From the NCBI GenBank assembly GCA_037976565.1, contig CP137675.1, positions 32,749,820-32,813,819 of the forward strand: a DNA stretch of 64,000 nucleotides, written 5' to 3'. Each line of letters opens with the position of its first letter. Positions within the stretch are counted from its first letter, which is position 1. Below are positions 44,101 to 56,708 of this stretch, in pieces. The DNA is from Mesocentrotus franciscanus. Taxonomy: Eukaryota > Echinodermata > Echinoidea > Camarodonta > Strongylocentrotidae. Made by a program: the position numbers and the translations under genes. A model generated the notes under the pieces. It searched no databases and was not told where the DNA came from. It was given only the letters and a program-made list of their open reading frames with translations.

Positions 44101-44777
44101 TACATGATTTGTTCTGACAGGCCATACAGTTATTTTGATCAAAGAATATGCATAATTGATATGAATTAGGGTGATATAATTTAAGATGCATATGCTCACG
44201 TAATATAATAGAGGTGAAATTGTAGTTTCGCGTTTAAATATGATTTAATAGTAGATTTCGGATATTTTATCCCCTTATTCTATTTATGTCTCTATTGAAT
44301 ACAACGTGAGGAGTAAACTTCTTCTCATCTGTCTGTTAGTATGGACCGTGTATGCTATTAGGGCAGGCACAAACATGACATGTTCTTTGATGTGTACTGC
44401 TTGTATGAAGCGATACTCACATGCTGCAAAAAGGCGTTGAACTTGCACAAGAAATTCCCAAACCTCCATTGGTAGTCGGCATATATCGCGGCGGTTAAAG
44501 GGGCGCAAGCCAGCATGTAGACGAGATCGCCCACGGCGACATTCATGATGTAGAAGTTCGTCACGCTCTGTCTCATTTTCCGGTACCGTAACACGATGAA
44601 GATTACGAGCGAGTTGCCGGCGATGGCGAAGACGGCGATGATGACTAAAATGAGAGGGACGATCACGGATTCGGGTCCCAGTACGGGTGAGCCAGTATAG
44701 GTGTAGTTCATGCTGCTCAGGGAGTAGGAGTAGGATGACTCGTCGTCGTAGTCATTGTAAGGAAGTACTTCGTCCAT
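40474..44777 (-). CDS. KISS1R-like: Kisspeptin receptor-like GPCR (3 coding exons)
   Basis: Spliced model of 394 residues (exons 44777-44421, 42325-42190, 41165-40474), close to the usual size of this family. It is a class A GPCR at the plasma membrane, expected to bind a kisspeptin-type RF-amide peptide and couple to Gq. Seen: acidic Tyr/Ser-rich N-terminus with sequon N24, AGN at TM1 (N55), D84 in TM2, Cys111 and Cys195 for the TM3-ECL2 disulfide, VQATCATLTVMTVDRYYV in TM3, FAICWAPIH in TM6, AYSNSCVNPVVYAL in TM7 and a palmitoylation-type Cys350. The TM3 block is the hallmark of GPR54 over the related galanin receptors. Phases are 0 and 1. Echinoderms and amphioxus are known to carry several such receptors, so one-to-one orthology to vertebrate KISS1R is not claimed. 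Confidence 0.92.
41166..42189 (-). other. Intron 2 of the kisspeptin receptor-like gene
   Basis: 1024 nt. Next to the exon 2 donor, at 42124-42182, sits a 60-bp element with ends CAGTGGATTTTAAAGG and CCTTGATACGCCACTC, related to the CAGTGGCG MITEs. Otherwise nothing. Confidence 0.6.
42190..42325 (-). CDS. KISS1R-like: Kisspeptin receptor-like gene, coding exon 2 (TM3 to TM4)
   Basis: 136 nt, acceptor TCTGATTAAAAG and donor GGATTG|GTAAGA. Starts in phase 0 with VTVQATCATLTVMTVDRYYV, including the DRY triplet at 135-137, and runs into TM4 (VICCIVWI). Both its borders and its length match, from memory, exon 3 of vertebrate KISS1R. Confidence 0.93.
42326..44420 (-). other. Intron 1 of the kisspeptin receptor-like gene
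   Basis: 2095 nt, no exon visible. It holds an imperfect hairpin near 42628-42670 (GATAAGCAGAAAGTAC and GTACTTTCTTCTTATC) and a tRNA-like remnant at about 43800-43890, listed separately. Confidence 0.6.
43800..43895 (-). mobile_element. tRNA-like SINE remnant
   Basis: The reverse strand carries GGACCGGGATTCGATTCCC, close to a tRNA B box and T arm, preceded at a tRNA-like distance by GGCTCGTGGCATTTGGCG. No full cloverleaf can be drawn, so this is a decayed SINE or pseudo-tRNA and not a tRNA gene. Confidence 0.45.
44421..44777 (-). CDS. KISS1R-like: Kisspeptin receptor-like gene, coding exon 1 (N-terminus to TM3 start)
   Basis: 119 whole codons; donor CAGCAT|GTGAGT in phase 0. The start ATG has A at -3 and G at +4, and an in-frame TGA lies nine codons upstream, so no longer N-terminus is possible without a further exon. 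Encodes extracellular residues 1-38, TM1, TM2 and WRFGNFLCKF leading into TM3. The frame remains open for 20 codons past the donor, but that reading loses TM3, so splicing is preferred. A 5' UTR acceptor may lie near 44820. Confidence 0.93.
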
Positions 44778-47090
44778 GATGATTCTTGATAGATCTGACG
44801 ATCACAGATTCTGGATATCTTTTGCTTTTTGAGAGAAGACAAAGAGAGAATAAATCATAGAATTCGTGTTGTTTTTCAAGTTTAATTTATTTCACATATT
44901 TATTATGAAGGAATTCACAAGTTAGCTTTCATTATTTATATGATTTCTTGTGTTTTTAATAAACAGTAAATTAAGAAATAAAATCATGGTTGACCTCAAT
45001 CTTTATCTTGAGAGCTGAATTACCAAGCTAAACAAGGCTCAGATTTCAAACTACACGTATATACCTCAGTATAGGTCAGAGTATCCATAACTAATACTGC
45101 ATTTAAATCAAGCAATAGTGACAATAACACCTGAAAAAGAAGGAGTATAAGCCATCAGAATATGATGACTCCGAGCTAGGGATTATTTCACGTCCACTCC
45201 TTTTAGAGATCAATATTTAAAGGTGTCATATTTTGACTTTGAAAGGATTAAATCCACTTTTCCTGTCTCTGTTTCACGCAGAATGCGTCAATGGATCTTT
45301 GATATATAACAAAAGAGGCAAACATTCTCACAGTTCACACGTTAAAAGCGTAAATACATGATTTATCCACATTTTACTAAAAGGTGAGGGTTTAGATAAC
45401 TATACACGTGATTTTGTCACAAGTTTTGAGATCTATTTGGTACAGGGACTGTTGGTTTATATTCTATGCTATTTACAAAAAAGTTACTTCCAGATAGCTA
45501 CAAACATTTAACCATTAATAGCTTATAGCTGTCACTTTTGTTCAAAGTCTTGATGATATAGCCATGACTGATAATGATAAAGAAGAACATGAGAGTATGA
45601 TATTGGAAACTTGCTATTCGACCTGAAGCAGTTTTATATAATCTGAAGATATTGTGAAAAATATAACATATATGTGTGGACACAATAAGACGTTGTAAAA
45701 TCCATTGTTAAGTTGATATGATTTATGGTACGTAAATTAGAATGTCACTTCAAGATTGATTGTGTAAATTTGTAAATATGTGGAAATACCAACTGCAAAC
45801 ACAAGTCAATCGCGGGTTATATCTTGCCTCTTCATAATTCCCGCGTTGCACTGATGCGCAATATATTCCACACACTTCAGTGATTGATTCATAACAAATC
45901 ATTTTGAGGATACCGGGTTAACTATCGATCAGAAGTCCTCAACTTCTGAGATAAATCAAAATGTGTTCCCATTGATGCATTCTTGTTTTCCAACACCAAA
46001 TCAGTAAGTTGCGCTGCACCCAACGCGTGTTCAAATCGCAAGCGTCCTTTGTGAGCGTTGCAGACGACACAGCAGGCGAGATAACAAATCGATAGCGGCG
46101 ATCGTTCTTGCGATCTAATGGAAACAAACATTTATGATGAACACCGACAAGAATTTGATTAATTCGTTTCAGCGAAATTACAATATCGCATGGAGTTACG
46201 CACATGCCTAGCATATGGCCTACATCATTAATCAGATTAGCTGACAAGTCGGCAAACATGCAGTTTATTGGATTCTATCGCGGGATTACGATATTGAAAT
46301 CAGGGAGGAATACCTTCTTAATACATATACTGCTTGTAATAACTAAACACCTTTGGCAAAATACTAAATGACTATCTGCTATCGACGCGGGTTCCAAGCG
46401 CAGTTTCTGCTTATAAGTTAAGCCTTTCAAATTATTTGTCATGATTGTACACATCCATGTCGAAGATGGCTCCGCGTTAATCCTTTGGCGTCATTTTACA
46501 GTGACGCATTATGTAATCCGAATATGATGTAGAGTAGGGTATTGTAAGTGCTGTTGCGTTGATTCTCGAAAGCTCTTTAATCCGAGTTCTGTTAGCTCCT
46601 CTACAAAATGAATATGTTCACCCCCCATAATCAGGAGATACTGGCGCTAGCACTAGTTTCATGTAAATACATGGACTGCGCACCTTGTAATGATAGCATC
46701 GTGTGTCACATACACTATGGTGGGGAAATAAGGAATATCAGTACTTAACATGGCTTCATAAAAATCACCATGATACAATATTGAACAGCTGGGTTAGCCT
46801 GTGGTGTCTACAGACCAACGTGACATATCATCAATCAATAAGTAGATTGGTGCAAGAGTTGGTTTGGTCCCTTGAGGCAGGCGCGTCGCAAGGCGACTGT
46901 CAAATCGCCACAAATTCTTGCTCTTATACGAGCATGACGCACGCTCATCAAAATGTTGGGTTAATTTGAATACGCACCCGGGAATTTATGTACGATCTCT
47001 TGCCAGTAATCCCTTCAACGTAATTCTGCTTTCCCGTGTAAATTAGATAATATGTGGTGATGGCAGAGTGAAATGCATTAAAGTGACAAC
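44778..47090. other. 5' flank of the kisspeptin receptor-like gene
   Basis: Should contain the promoter and 5' UTR, but no CpG-rich stretch, TATA box or clear 5' exon can be named. Open frames here (for example on the minus strand at 45939-46259) lack any recognisable motif. Confidence 0.5.
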
Positions 47091-47099
47091 TATACTTGA

Positions 47100-47605
47100 C
47101 TTATGCGTCACGATGCGTCATTTGATGACGTAGGAGTGCGTCAACGATTGACACGGTCTTTGACGCGCTGTGTATCTTACACAAGGTCAATGCAAAATAA
47201 ACAGCGCATGTGCTGATTCGATTCAAACGCATGCTTGATGAGTGCGGGTAATTAACGCAGTCGAAAGGAAGCATCGTATGGAATGTGTAAATCCCGTTGA
47301 ACACGAGCGGCCTTCGTCAGCGACTAGCGTGATCTTTGACGCACCATTTGAAAGTGATATACAACAAGTGAATGCTCCATGATCAGGTGAAAATTATGCT
47401 GAACTACTGGAGCATGTTCTCGTATGTAACGTGTATACCGCTCGTCGCACACGAGGCGTTTTTAATGACTTAGTACTGCGTCAGCAACGAGCGCAGACAA
47501 GTGAGAGTGTTATCGTAAAATGCAAATACGTGTAAACATAGATAGTATAGCTTGGAACTACTGTCATATGCGCTAATTAGATTATAACGCAGTCGAAATG
47601 ACGCT
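47100..47605. repeat. TGCGTCA-rich repeat, relative of the 18.9-19.3 kb element
   Basis: Contains CGCAGTCGAAATGACG at 47588-47603 (one mismatch to the end of the element at 19291) and, on the reverse strand near 47165-47110, a segment matching 19035-19085 (AAGACCGTG..TCGTTGACGCA). TGCGTCA or TGACGCA occurs repeatedly (47104, 47114, 47137, 47338, 47478). Probably a rearranged or composite copy of the same family. Confidence 0.6.
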
Positions 47606-48060
47606 TCTTGTACAAGGGACATAATATTCCAAAGCCTTTGATTCGTCACTGTAAACAGCTACACGTATATTTAACATGTTTTACAAATTTTCTCGACTCT
47701 AAGGATGTGTTCACCAAAAGTCCGTCGATCTGTCACTAAGATTAGTTTCATTATACTTATGATACTATTGGGTGCGATTAATTTAAAGTGACTGGAATGT
47801 ACCAGGGTAGCTGACTAGAACCGACTAGATTGAACAAGATCGCATAATGGCCTTGCACGTCACATTTTGAAAAGTGAAAAACATTACAAAGACGTTGTAT
47901 GTAATCTGAAGATGATTTCTAGGGGACATATAGAGTATTGAAATTGCCCTTGAGCTGATTTCTCGAAAGTAGTTGCGATCGTGTTATTGAGAGATGACGT
48001 GCAACTGACGTTGTTCGTACGGACAATCCTTTTGCTTACTAATCAGCTTATGTAAAACAA

Positions 48061-48062
48061 TA

Positions 48063-48106
<44 letters not shown>

Positions 48107-48240
48107 TCTCTCTGCTCCTCTCTCCCTCTCTCACTCCCTTCCTCCCTCCCTCCCTCTCTCTCTCTCTTTCTCTCTCTCTCACTCACTCTGCTCCTCTCTC
48201 TCTCTCTCTCACTCACTCTGCTCCTCTCTCCCTCTCTGCA
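48061..48240. repeat. (CT)n with (CA)n and ACTCTGCTCCTC units
   Basis: Plus-strand CT run, a short (CA)n near 48091-48106, then a larger unit CTCACTCACTCTGCTCCTCTC repeated with variation, as a second-order tandem array. Confidence 0.9.
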
Positions 48241-48747
48241 TCTGTCTCTCTCACCCCGTCCCCCTTATTCTATATCTCTCTTCATCCTTTTCTCTAACGC
48301 AGTAGCTTTCTCTGCACGTTTATCCTTTCACATGGCAGGATCTATGTTCGACCTATGCATCTGTGATGTTGTGATTGTCAAAATTGCGTCTCCAGTATTG
48401 ACCAGTATTCATAGTCCTTCACTCCAAATTCATGTTAGGATTTTATGCCCAAATTAACCAGGTAGTAGATTCAAATCACCCTCATTCATTGAATCTTGTC
48501 TCGCATTCATCAAGCGTTATTAACAAGCTGTATCGTCCGAGAATGAATGAATACTTTGCTGTGAATAACAACACATGTGCGTCCTCGAAACAAGAAGAAA
48601 ATTTGTCAAGTTGTCACATCACGACACTTCTTCAATAAAATCAAGTGAGCCATTATGATTTTCCCACATCCTATTTTGTTCTTACTTCTCATATTTCTTC
48701 ATCACCTTTGCTTTATACTTCAAGTGCTTCAAGATTGACATAAAGTA

Positions 48748-48841
48748 GAGAGTGAGAGAAAGATAGATGTAGAGAAGGAAAGAGAAGGAGGAGACAGAGA
48801 ACGAGCGAAATAGTAAGACAGAAAGAGAGAAATAGATCAAT

Positions 48842-48880
<39 letters not shown>

Positions 48881-48906
48881 GACAGACAGACAGAGAGGGG
48901 GAGAGG
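48748..48906. repeat. GA-rich microsatellite
   Basis: (GA)n with GACA and GATA variants on the plus strand, about 500 bases right of the CT array. Confidence 0.9.
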
Positions 48907-49345
48907 GAAAGGATCGTTGAATCATTTTGCGCGAATATTAGTTCATTGACCTGGCGGATTACGATTCACATCCACACCTCCTTGGTCTATCTTCTGTAAG
49001 GTCATGTTCCATTACAGTCATTCAGACACATCAATCTTCCGCATTGTGTTGTTTTCATTTCAATTTCATAATCGAGGCAGCCGTGAGTCTATAAGCTCAG
49101 TTTTCTTCGTAAGAGCTTTGTATACACTTACCTATGATCATCAATAACAAAACTGCTGTCGGTCGCAGGAAACCTCCACTTCCTGAAACCTTTTATTCTA
49201 TCTTTTCTCTACAATTTTTTGCAATATTATGTATGAACTTTCTTGTACACCTTTGTGACACAGTCATATTTTCTTTCAAGTTTTAAATCTTTTTATTTAC
49301 TCCAAGCAACGTATTTTTAAGAAGATACACACAAACATAAAGGAG

Positions 49346-49376
49346 GATGGGGAGGGGAGGAGGGGGGGGGGGGAGG
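49346..49376. repeat. G-rich homopurine tract
   Basis: GGGGAGGGGAGGAGG followed by a run of about 13 G; could form a G-quadruplex. Confidence 0.8.
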
Positions 49377-51028
49377 TACTACACTGGTAACGAAAGCGAT
49401 GATTGCCATGATGTCTAATTCAACAAAATTGTTTTCCTAACACATCGTATTCCTATCAACATTTTCTTTAGACTTTTATTTTTTTATCCCGATAAAAGCA
49501 AACAAATAAAGAGATCATATTTTATCAAAGATATAGAAGCTTCCTTTCAATAAACATAAACAATGATTTGATTTGATTTGTATTTATTTTCTTTTTCTTC
49601 ATGGTCTTTTTCCAAAGTTACAAACTAATTATGGTAATAAACAAATTATATAATTAATACATCATCAACGTAAAATACTTCCATTGTAATACTAACATAA
49701 AATTATCATGAAGAAGGATTGCCACCTAAGCTAAACTTGAAGGCGTGGTAATCCTCTTGAAAAAAAACTGAATAATTCCTATATACATAAATGTTGTTGG
49801 GGATAGGAGTGAAACGGATGTATGAGAAGATGACAAGATAATAATCTATGATCACCTAGAATTAACAATATCAGAACATACAATTAAGAATCAGCGTCAT
49901 GCCTTTTCCATGCTGTCAAGTCTTACGCAGGTGTTCAACCAGTCAATGGGCGGAACAACATGTCACTGCGTGAAAAGCTATACATCTAGGGTGTCCTTCT
50001 TACCCCCCCCCCTCATCTTCAAGAGCGATCGGATATGGATTCATTTAGAGTGAGGGTGCTTTACCAGAGGAACGCCTTGTCAACAAGGCCAGGTTGAACT
50101 TCACCTTACGTACCTTGACAAACCACCATTAAACTGACTTTAAATGAAAATGATACTGTATGAAGGTCTTGTCACTGTCATTTTTAGTGGAGGTCATCGC
50201 ATATGTAAGTTTATATTCCCCTTTTTTATGGCCCTCCACATGTTTATTTAGTTACGTAATATAAAAATAATATTTTAGAAATAAATCATACGGTTAAATA
50301 TTTGTAACCCAGTTGGTTTCAAGATCAATTTCTTCACCGGGATAAAGATCGAGGCGACTGTAACTAATTAACATATTTCCTACATGCAACAGATTTAATC
50401 ATCCTAATATTGAAAATGTTATTATTTTATTGAACAATAATTACGATAGTTGTTTTTGTGCTTACTGTACTGATTACAGAATAGAAGTCTACATTGATGT
50501 TGTGACATACTTAGCAAATGACATTTACTTTGCATAAATCCAGCTTCTTATAAATTATTGTCGGCGATGGTGGTCACTCGATAATTTCCAAATGGACTTA
50601 AAACCTGTTCGAATGGGCTAACGCAAAATAAAAGGGAAATGATATCCATGTAAATCTGATTTGTCAGAGCTATACATGGCAGTGGCCGCTTTTACATAAG
50701 TTCCTTCCTGTAAAAACCAACTCAATAATAATGATACAGAACTTTGATATCAAGTAAAAACTGAACTGCATGGTATTAATATTTTTATTTATTCACGGTA
50801 TAAAACAAAACGTGAATAGCAGCCAATGGCTAAATTGTTCATATTTTAGAAGCAAATTTAAAAAAATACATACATGTAGAATACAATATAATTGCAAATG
50901 GTAAAAAATATACAACCACCAGATGATGCTGAAAAACAAAAATAGAACAAACATCATAAGTCATAAAGTGTAATTCATAATTCAATGGAGAGAAGTAATT
51001 GCATTCGTGATCGATAAATTATTATAAA
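49377..51028. other. Intergenic with two possible minus-strand retroposon tails
   Basis: At about 49562-49600 the reverse strand reads AAATAAATACAAATCAAATC, and at about 50785-50815 it reads GTGAATAAATAAAAATA, both like 3' ends of LINE copies. No coding remains are visible. Confidence 0.35.
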
Positions 51029-51029
51029 T

Positions 51030-51100
51030 TATAATGGTTAAGGTTACTATTGGGTTTTAGGTTAGGGTTAGGTTTAGGGTGTAGGTTAGGATGTAGTGTT
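51030..51100 (+). repeat. Degenerate telomere-like TTAGGG stretch
   Basis: TTAGGTTAGGGTTAGGTTTAGGG and similar words, interrupted by point changes; about 70 bases. TTAGGG is the metazoan telomere unit. Too degenerate and short to be a telomere. Confidence 0.6.
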
Positions 51101-52639
51101 TGGTCTAGAATTGAAGTTGGAACTTCCGTTAGTGTAGGGAAATTGATCTTGTGTCGAAGAAGCATATGTAATAAATCTCCAATAAATAAGACAACTCAAC
51201 CGGCAACAAACTTGACTACATGTAAATTTATCTTGTCACTTGCACTTGTATAAGTTGTTATTAAACTGATCATTCCTAATGGCAAGTATATGCCAAAAAT
51301 GATTTAGACATCCATTCAGAATATTGATAGATACCAGAAGACGACATTGATTGAATACCCTAACGCCTTGAGACCTCTCTTGAGTTATTTCCAAGAATGG
51401 TTCATCATAACGGTCTCAGCATTGCCCTTTATGTATCACGGATTCCATTATTTTTCATTAGCTACATTACTTTAGCAAATACATTTTAAGTGCTCATGGG
51501 TATCATGGGGATTACGCTAGCAATAAATATGTGACAGCATGATTTTGTCGGCTAAGCAGAACGCTTTGTCTAAAGCACTTTTTTATTACATTCAATAATT
51601 CTTTTTAGTTAAGACACATTACACCGGTCAAGGGCAATATATTAGAAAGAACTCAGCAAAGCGATCTAGTTTTTTGTTAAAGAAGTGTTTTTTCCTGGAA
51701 GGAGTACTGTAGTGAAATTCTTTTTTTCTCTTCACCGTAATCTGTCATTCTTATTCGCTGATTTTCAACTTCTGCTTCGAAATAAAGGTAAACCAAAAAT
51801 GTAGACCATAAATGTATAATTCATAAGTGTACCAAAAAATGTGACATTTCGCTAATTGTATATTACCTCAAGGTAATATTTCATTCATGGTTTTCTCGTA
51901 AGATTTTATGATCTCTTAAAATGTCACAATACATCATCATGTCATTTCGAAATCCCTTGTACAATAATTGTGTGGGATATTCTTTGCATTCATATCGCAG
52001 ACAGCAAGGTGGTTCAGACGCTGAAACGTGGTTTTTGATGTCCTGCAGTCTTTAAATAATTTAAATACCATCATCATCATTATAAAGTACATAAATGATA
52101 AAGTAAATGAACATTTCTCTGGATTTTCCTCGACTAATATGGTTAGCTTAGAAAAGTGAATAATTTGCTCATTAAAATAAGACATCAATTAGTAAAGGCC
52201 GACAACTCAACGTCAGAGCTTCACCATGTTCATTTTAGATCTAAGTTCACCACAAATGGCAAATGTAAATTCCTTAGCCGAATTATAAAAATCTGTCATA
52301 TTTTGTAACAAATTGGCAATTAGAGTGTTATTCGATGATTTATTTGTCATAAAAATTACTAATTGATTCCTTGACATTGTCCTTTCATTAAGAGCAATGG
52401 AAGTAAAGGCATTGGAAGACCACTGTTACTCGTGAATTACTCGTGCAAAGTTTAGTATCATCGTGCTAGGTATAATATTTTAAGCTCTTTATCATGTTTA
52501 CAAAATAATTACTTTAAAAAAATGATGTGAACGCCTGCTTTCTCTTGACATGTTTAAAGTGGATATTGCAAAGCTTTAAATTGAACAAGTGACAAACAAA
52601 TAAAACTTATATAAATGAAGTTAAATTTATATGGAAAGT
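51101..52639. other. Intergenic, nothing identified
   Basis: AT-rich, no supported feature. Confidence 0.5.
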
Positions 52640-52674
52640 TAAAGAGAGATGAGTGAGAGGGGAGAGAGGAAAAT

Positions 52675-52705
<31 letters not shown>

Positions 52706-52905
52706 GAGAGGGGGCGAGGGGGAAGGGAGAGGAAGTGGTGGGAAAGGAGCGATGGATAGGTAGGGAGAGAAAGAGTGAATACGTGATATAGATGGAGATA
52801 GGAGGAAAAGGAATATACATGGGGTCAGAGAGAGGGGAGAAAGAGATTACTAGGGGGGGGGGGGAGAAAATCATGAGAAAGAAAGAAAGAGAGAGAGAGA
52901 GGGGA
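52640..52905. repeat. GA/GGGA-rich microsatellite region
   Basis: Purine-rich on the plus strand, with (GA)n at 52674-52710, G-rich variants and a G homopolymer near 52855. Confidence 0.9.
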
Positions 52906-55329
52906 GGCTGCTGATACTAATGTATTACAGACGATAACATGAACAAGCTGCGGGGTCATATCATAAACGACTAAGCATTTCAAGGAAGATGGTACATTAT
53001 AATGGCATCGCTTCAAGTCATCATTTTTTATCAGCTATGTTGGTAATGATGGAGATAGAGAGAAATCTCGTTTCTCAGCTCTGTATAATACACATAAGTG
53101 TATTATATCATCACCATGACATCCATGCAAGGCACAGAGTTATCAAATTGTGCATCACATTCCCATGAGACACCTTTTGAATTTCTTCTTGGTTTACTTA
53201 ACATGTTTAAGTTCTTTTAATGTGTAACAAGAATCACAGAATTTACTTAACACACAAATGTACGTGAAAGCTTTTAAGCTCATTGTTTTGCAGCTATATT
53301 GCGCATCACTCAAGGAAATGTGAAGAAAAGCTGGGCTAAAAGCGCACAGTATGAACGCGGCATCCAAATTCAGGAGAGAATTTTAATGTAATCCGTAATA
53401 AGTTCGGACAGATCGTCGGTTTTGAAGTAAGTGCTAAGTGGGTACGCGAAATGGAAGGGGGGAATGGAAAGGACATATAGAAAACGAGGGATCATCTTTA
53501 TATGACGGATGAATCCTCCTAAAATGTCGATCGATGATGAGGCTTTCATGACCTAGCACCGTACCTATTATGGGATAAATGACAAATATGGGATGTCAAG
53601 GTCTCTTAGATTTCGATGCAAGAAAATGATAGCCAGGAACATACTTGAAAAAGATATATGTGGGATCATGTACGGATCGAACTAGTGGTTACTGTATATG
53701 AATATCGAGAAGAAGAAGGTACTAGAGAAGGCAACATCGTGTGAGGGAGAGGTGGTTCGAAGATATACCAACATTTTTATTACAATGTAGAAAGATCTTA
53801 TCAAAGGTCTTGTTCGTCGTGCCTGGCTTGCTAAAACCTTGGTGATATATGTATTACCATACATTATTAAAACACTTTTTAATGCCACATAAAGACATGT
53901 TGTTTGGTCGTTTCACACTAACATGTTTGAAAAATAACATCTAATTTTGTTTTTCTATTTAAAGACCAAACTTGACTATTTCTATTGCCCATTCATAGTT
54001 CTTAATAATGCTTAATTGATATTGCGTATAATTGTGCAAACCTTTTTTTAAAGGCTTGCCGCACACAGATTTTATACGGGATGTTTTGTTATCAATTTGT
54101 TTCCCTCGAAATACTCGAAGCAACCACTCTTCTTTTATCAGTACAGAAAATAATCCCTCCAATTTGAGATGCCAATCATTTTCATCTGCGTGACAACCTG
54201 CCAAGAGTCTTATATGAAAAGCGAAAGTGCTTTCGTCATGTTTAATAGAAAATGTCCAGAGTGTAAGCTGGAAATTAATGCTGACAACAATTCGGGCATT
54301 TATTTGACTATGTTGACATGGTTGTGAAAGGAGATTGTTCACGAATTTGTTTTTGAATGCAAGAAAATTATTCTTTTTCTTCAAATGAACAACTGTAGTT
54401 TTAAAAAGGGATAATCATTGTCAATTTCGATACAAACAGTAATCGCAACATGGTACGAATACTTGTAAAATCATAGTTAATTTTGATGGTATACCATAGA
54501 AGCCATATATTTTTCTTATCATCTTTTGGAAATAGCACCAGTTATACTGGAATCAAATACAGTATCTAATTATATGATTGCAGGGCATCAATTCAATGTT
54601 GGTGGACGATGAAGGGATTGAAATAGAAAGGATTCAATTTAATTTTTCACTAAACCAAAATTCTATGATAGCCTACAACAAATTCACTCATCACACGCAA
54701 ATATCTAGAAACAACTGGTTGTATTAGTATTACAGAAATAGAATTCTGCTATTGTCTGCCAAACTGTTATTAAAAATACATGTACACTCAGCAAAAAAGA
54801 AAAGAAAAGAAGAAATCGACACTTTTTATTGTTCAACAGGTTCATGCTTGGATGGGCACATTTTTTTAACCGTTAGAAGGTCTGCTCAAGAATTTATTTT
54901 GCAATTATGTTTCAGAGACTCATTTATTGTTGAATAGCAATGCCCACTCATGCGTGAATGGTATGATTCCAATTGCACATCATCTTAAAGGAGGTTAATT
55001 TATGTTCATTTTGACATATGATAGAGAATTTTAAATTAAATATCTAATTGGAAATCTTAATTATAAACAGTGTACATTGAACCTTTATACTTGCATAAAC
55101 ATACTTTTATTTTACATTCTACTCTCACTTTACCTGTAAAATTACAATGAAAATATGTACTTAAAACTTTGTTTATCGAGATATATGTTAATTCTAAAAT
55201 GAAAGACTCAACTGAGCATCGTACATTGTCCTTAAATTGAATATATTATTTTCTTTTTATATATGCAGATAATCGTAAGAAATTGATTTTATTTAATTAT
55301 CTCAATCTTATTTAGGTCATTTAAAAAAT
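52906..55329. other. Intergenic, one unexplained minus-strand open frame
   Basis: A 141-codon frame at 54384-53959 (minus) is AT-rich, has no signal peptide, domain or splice context that I can name, and may be chance. The rest shows nothing. Confidence 0.35.
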
Positions 55330-55690
55330 CTATGAATATTGTTGTTGCGCTTTGTGTTTGTTCACATGCCGTACATGATTGATATTTTCTTCCTGCCACA
55401 AAGTTCAACATACATGCAATCTTTCTATAAGTTATTATGCTTGATGGATGTACTTGCATTCTGTTATGTTATGTTATTTTACCGTTACTTCTTATTCACA
55501 TGTAACACCAGCGGACGTGGAGAACCTCATGACAGAATGAAATTTCTTTTAGGTAATCCTCAGGCGTCCGCTGGTGGCATTTTTCACTGTCTTGTAACTT
55601 AACTCTTTTATGTTATATGCTCTGTATTGTCATTTCTATTTTGTTTATATATGTAACTGGAAATAAAATAAATAAAATAAATAAAATACA
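55330..55690 (+). mobile_element. 3' end of a LINE-like retroposon
   Basis: Ends with GGAAATAAAATAAATAAAAT, a typical LINE tail. About 170 bases before it is a stem with arms CCAGCGGACG and CGTCCGCTGG (55508-55517 and 55566-55575). No reverse transcriptase remains within the segment, so the copy is heavily 5'-truncated. Confidence 0.5.
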
Positions 55691-56620
55691 TTGTCTTCTT
55701 TTGCTGAGTGTATTTTTTCGGGGTGTAATCTATGTTAGATTTGAAAACACTGTCCCGAGACGATTTGTAACGTGAACACTCGAGCATTGAAGTCTATGTA
55801 GGTCAAACTAGACATTGGATGTGTCTAGGGCCATTAATTCTTTTTTATTAGTCCTGGAGAGAAACCATGTTCCAGGTAATTACCCAACTTTATGAGAATA
55901 TTTACAATTTAATCGTTTTATGTCTGGTACCCAGCATGAACCCGTGATCTATTTCGCTGGAGATAGATGCTTTTACACACATCTTCAGCAATACGAAAAT
56001 TAATGTTTCGCGAAGATGAAAGGTAAGCAATTGATCATGGACTAACTCTGTTATATAATATTCCCTAACCTAACCCTTTTGACCTGTATGTGATCACCGA
56101 TTCGATGTATTTTGTCAATGAGGCGGGAAATTGTGCAGTCGACAATCCCCTAAACATGACCAACCAAATACGCAGGCAAGCAGAGTTTCTCACTTGTCTG
56201 TTTTCCTTCTTCCTCTTTGCTGCTGGATATAATAGAAATCAGAGAGCATACTTGAAATTCGGTAACAGCAAATAATCCTGTTAAACACACTAGCACAACA
56301 CTCGGGGATTGATCGCCAAGAAGCCCGGGTGGGTAAGGTGATCGCCGGTTATGCTGCTTTGCTTACCGGCTGTGCTCCGCCGTAACATTTCCTTGCGAGC
56401 CGTCCTCAGAGCGTGTCACATCATGTTTATATTCATGTCCTGTCTGTTGCAAGAAGGCGTCTCTAATCATGTTTCATGGAAAACAGAAGAGTCATGCTGA
56501 GGTTGATGGCGTAGCGTTAACCCTCCTCAGGGGCGGATCCAGAAGGAGCAGGCGGATGTGTGACCCTCTCTAAATGTTGGGATTTTTATATTCGAATTTG
56601 TCTAATTCTTATTACAATCC
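55691..56620. other. Intergenic with a GC-rich patch
   Basis: A GC-richer stretch around 56300-56420 has no recognisable feature. AGGGGCGGATCCAGAAGG near 56529 is one end of a CAGGGGCGGATCCAG-type element, with no matching right end found nearby. Confidence 0.4.
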
Positions 56621-56623
56621 AAA

Positions 56624-56708
56624 TTGGAGAGAGAGAGAGAGGGAGAGAGGAAAAAAGACAGAGAGAGAGAGAGAGTGGGAGAGAGAAAGAAAAAGACAGA
56701 GAGAGGAG
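56624..56708. repeat. (GA)n microsatellite
   Basis: GA units with AAAGACA interruptions on the plus strand. Confidence 0.9.

Noticed and set aside
44358..44420. Extension of receptor exon 1 to a stop at 44358
   Set aside because: It would end the protein in TM3. A consensus GTGAGT donor and an in-frame continuation in exon 2 restore the complete GPCR.
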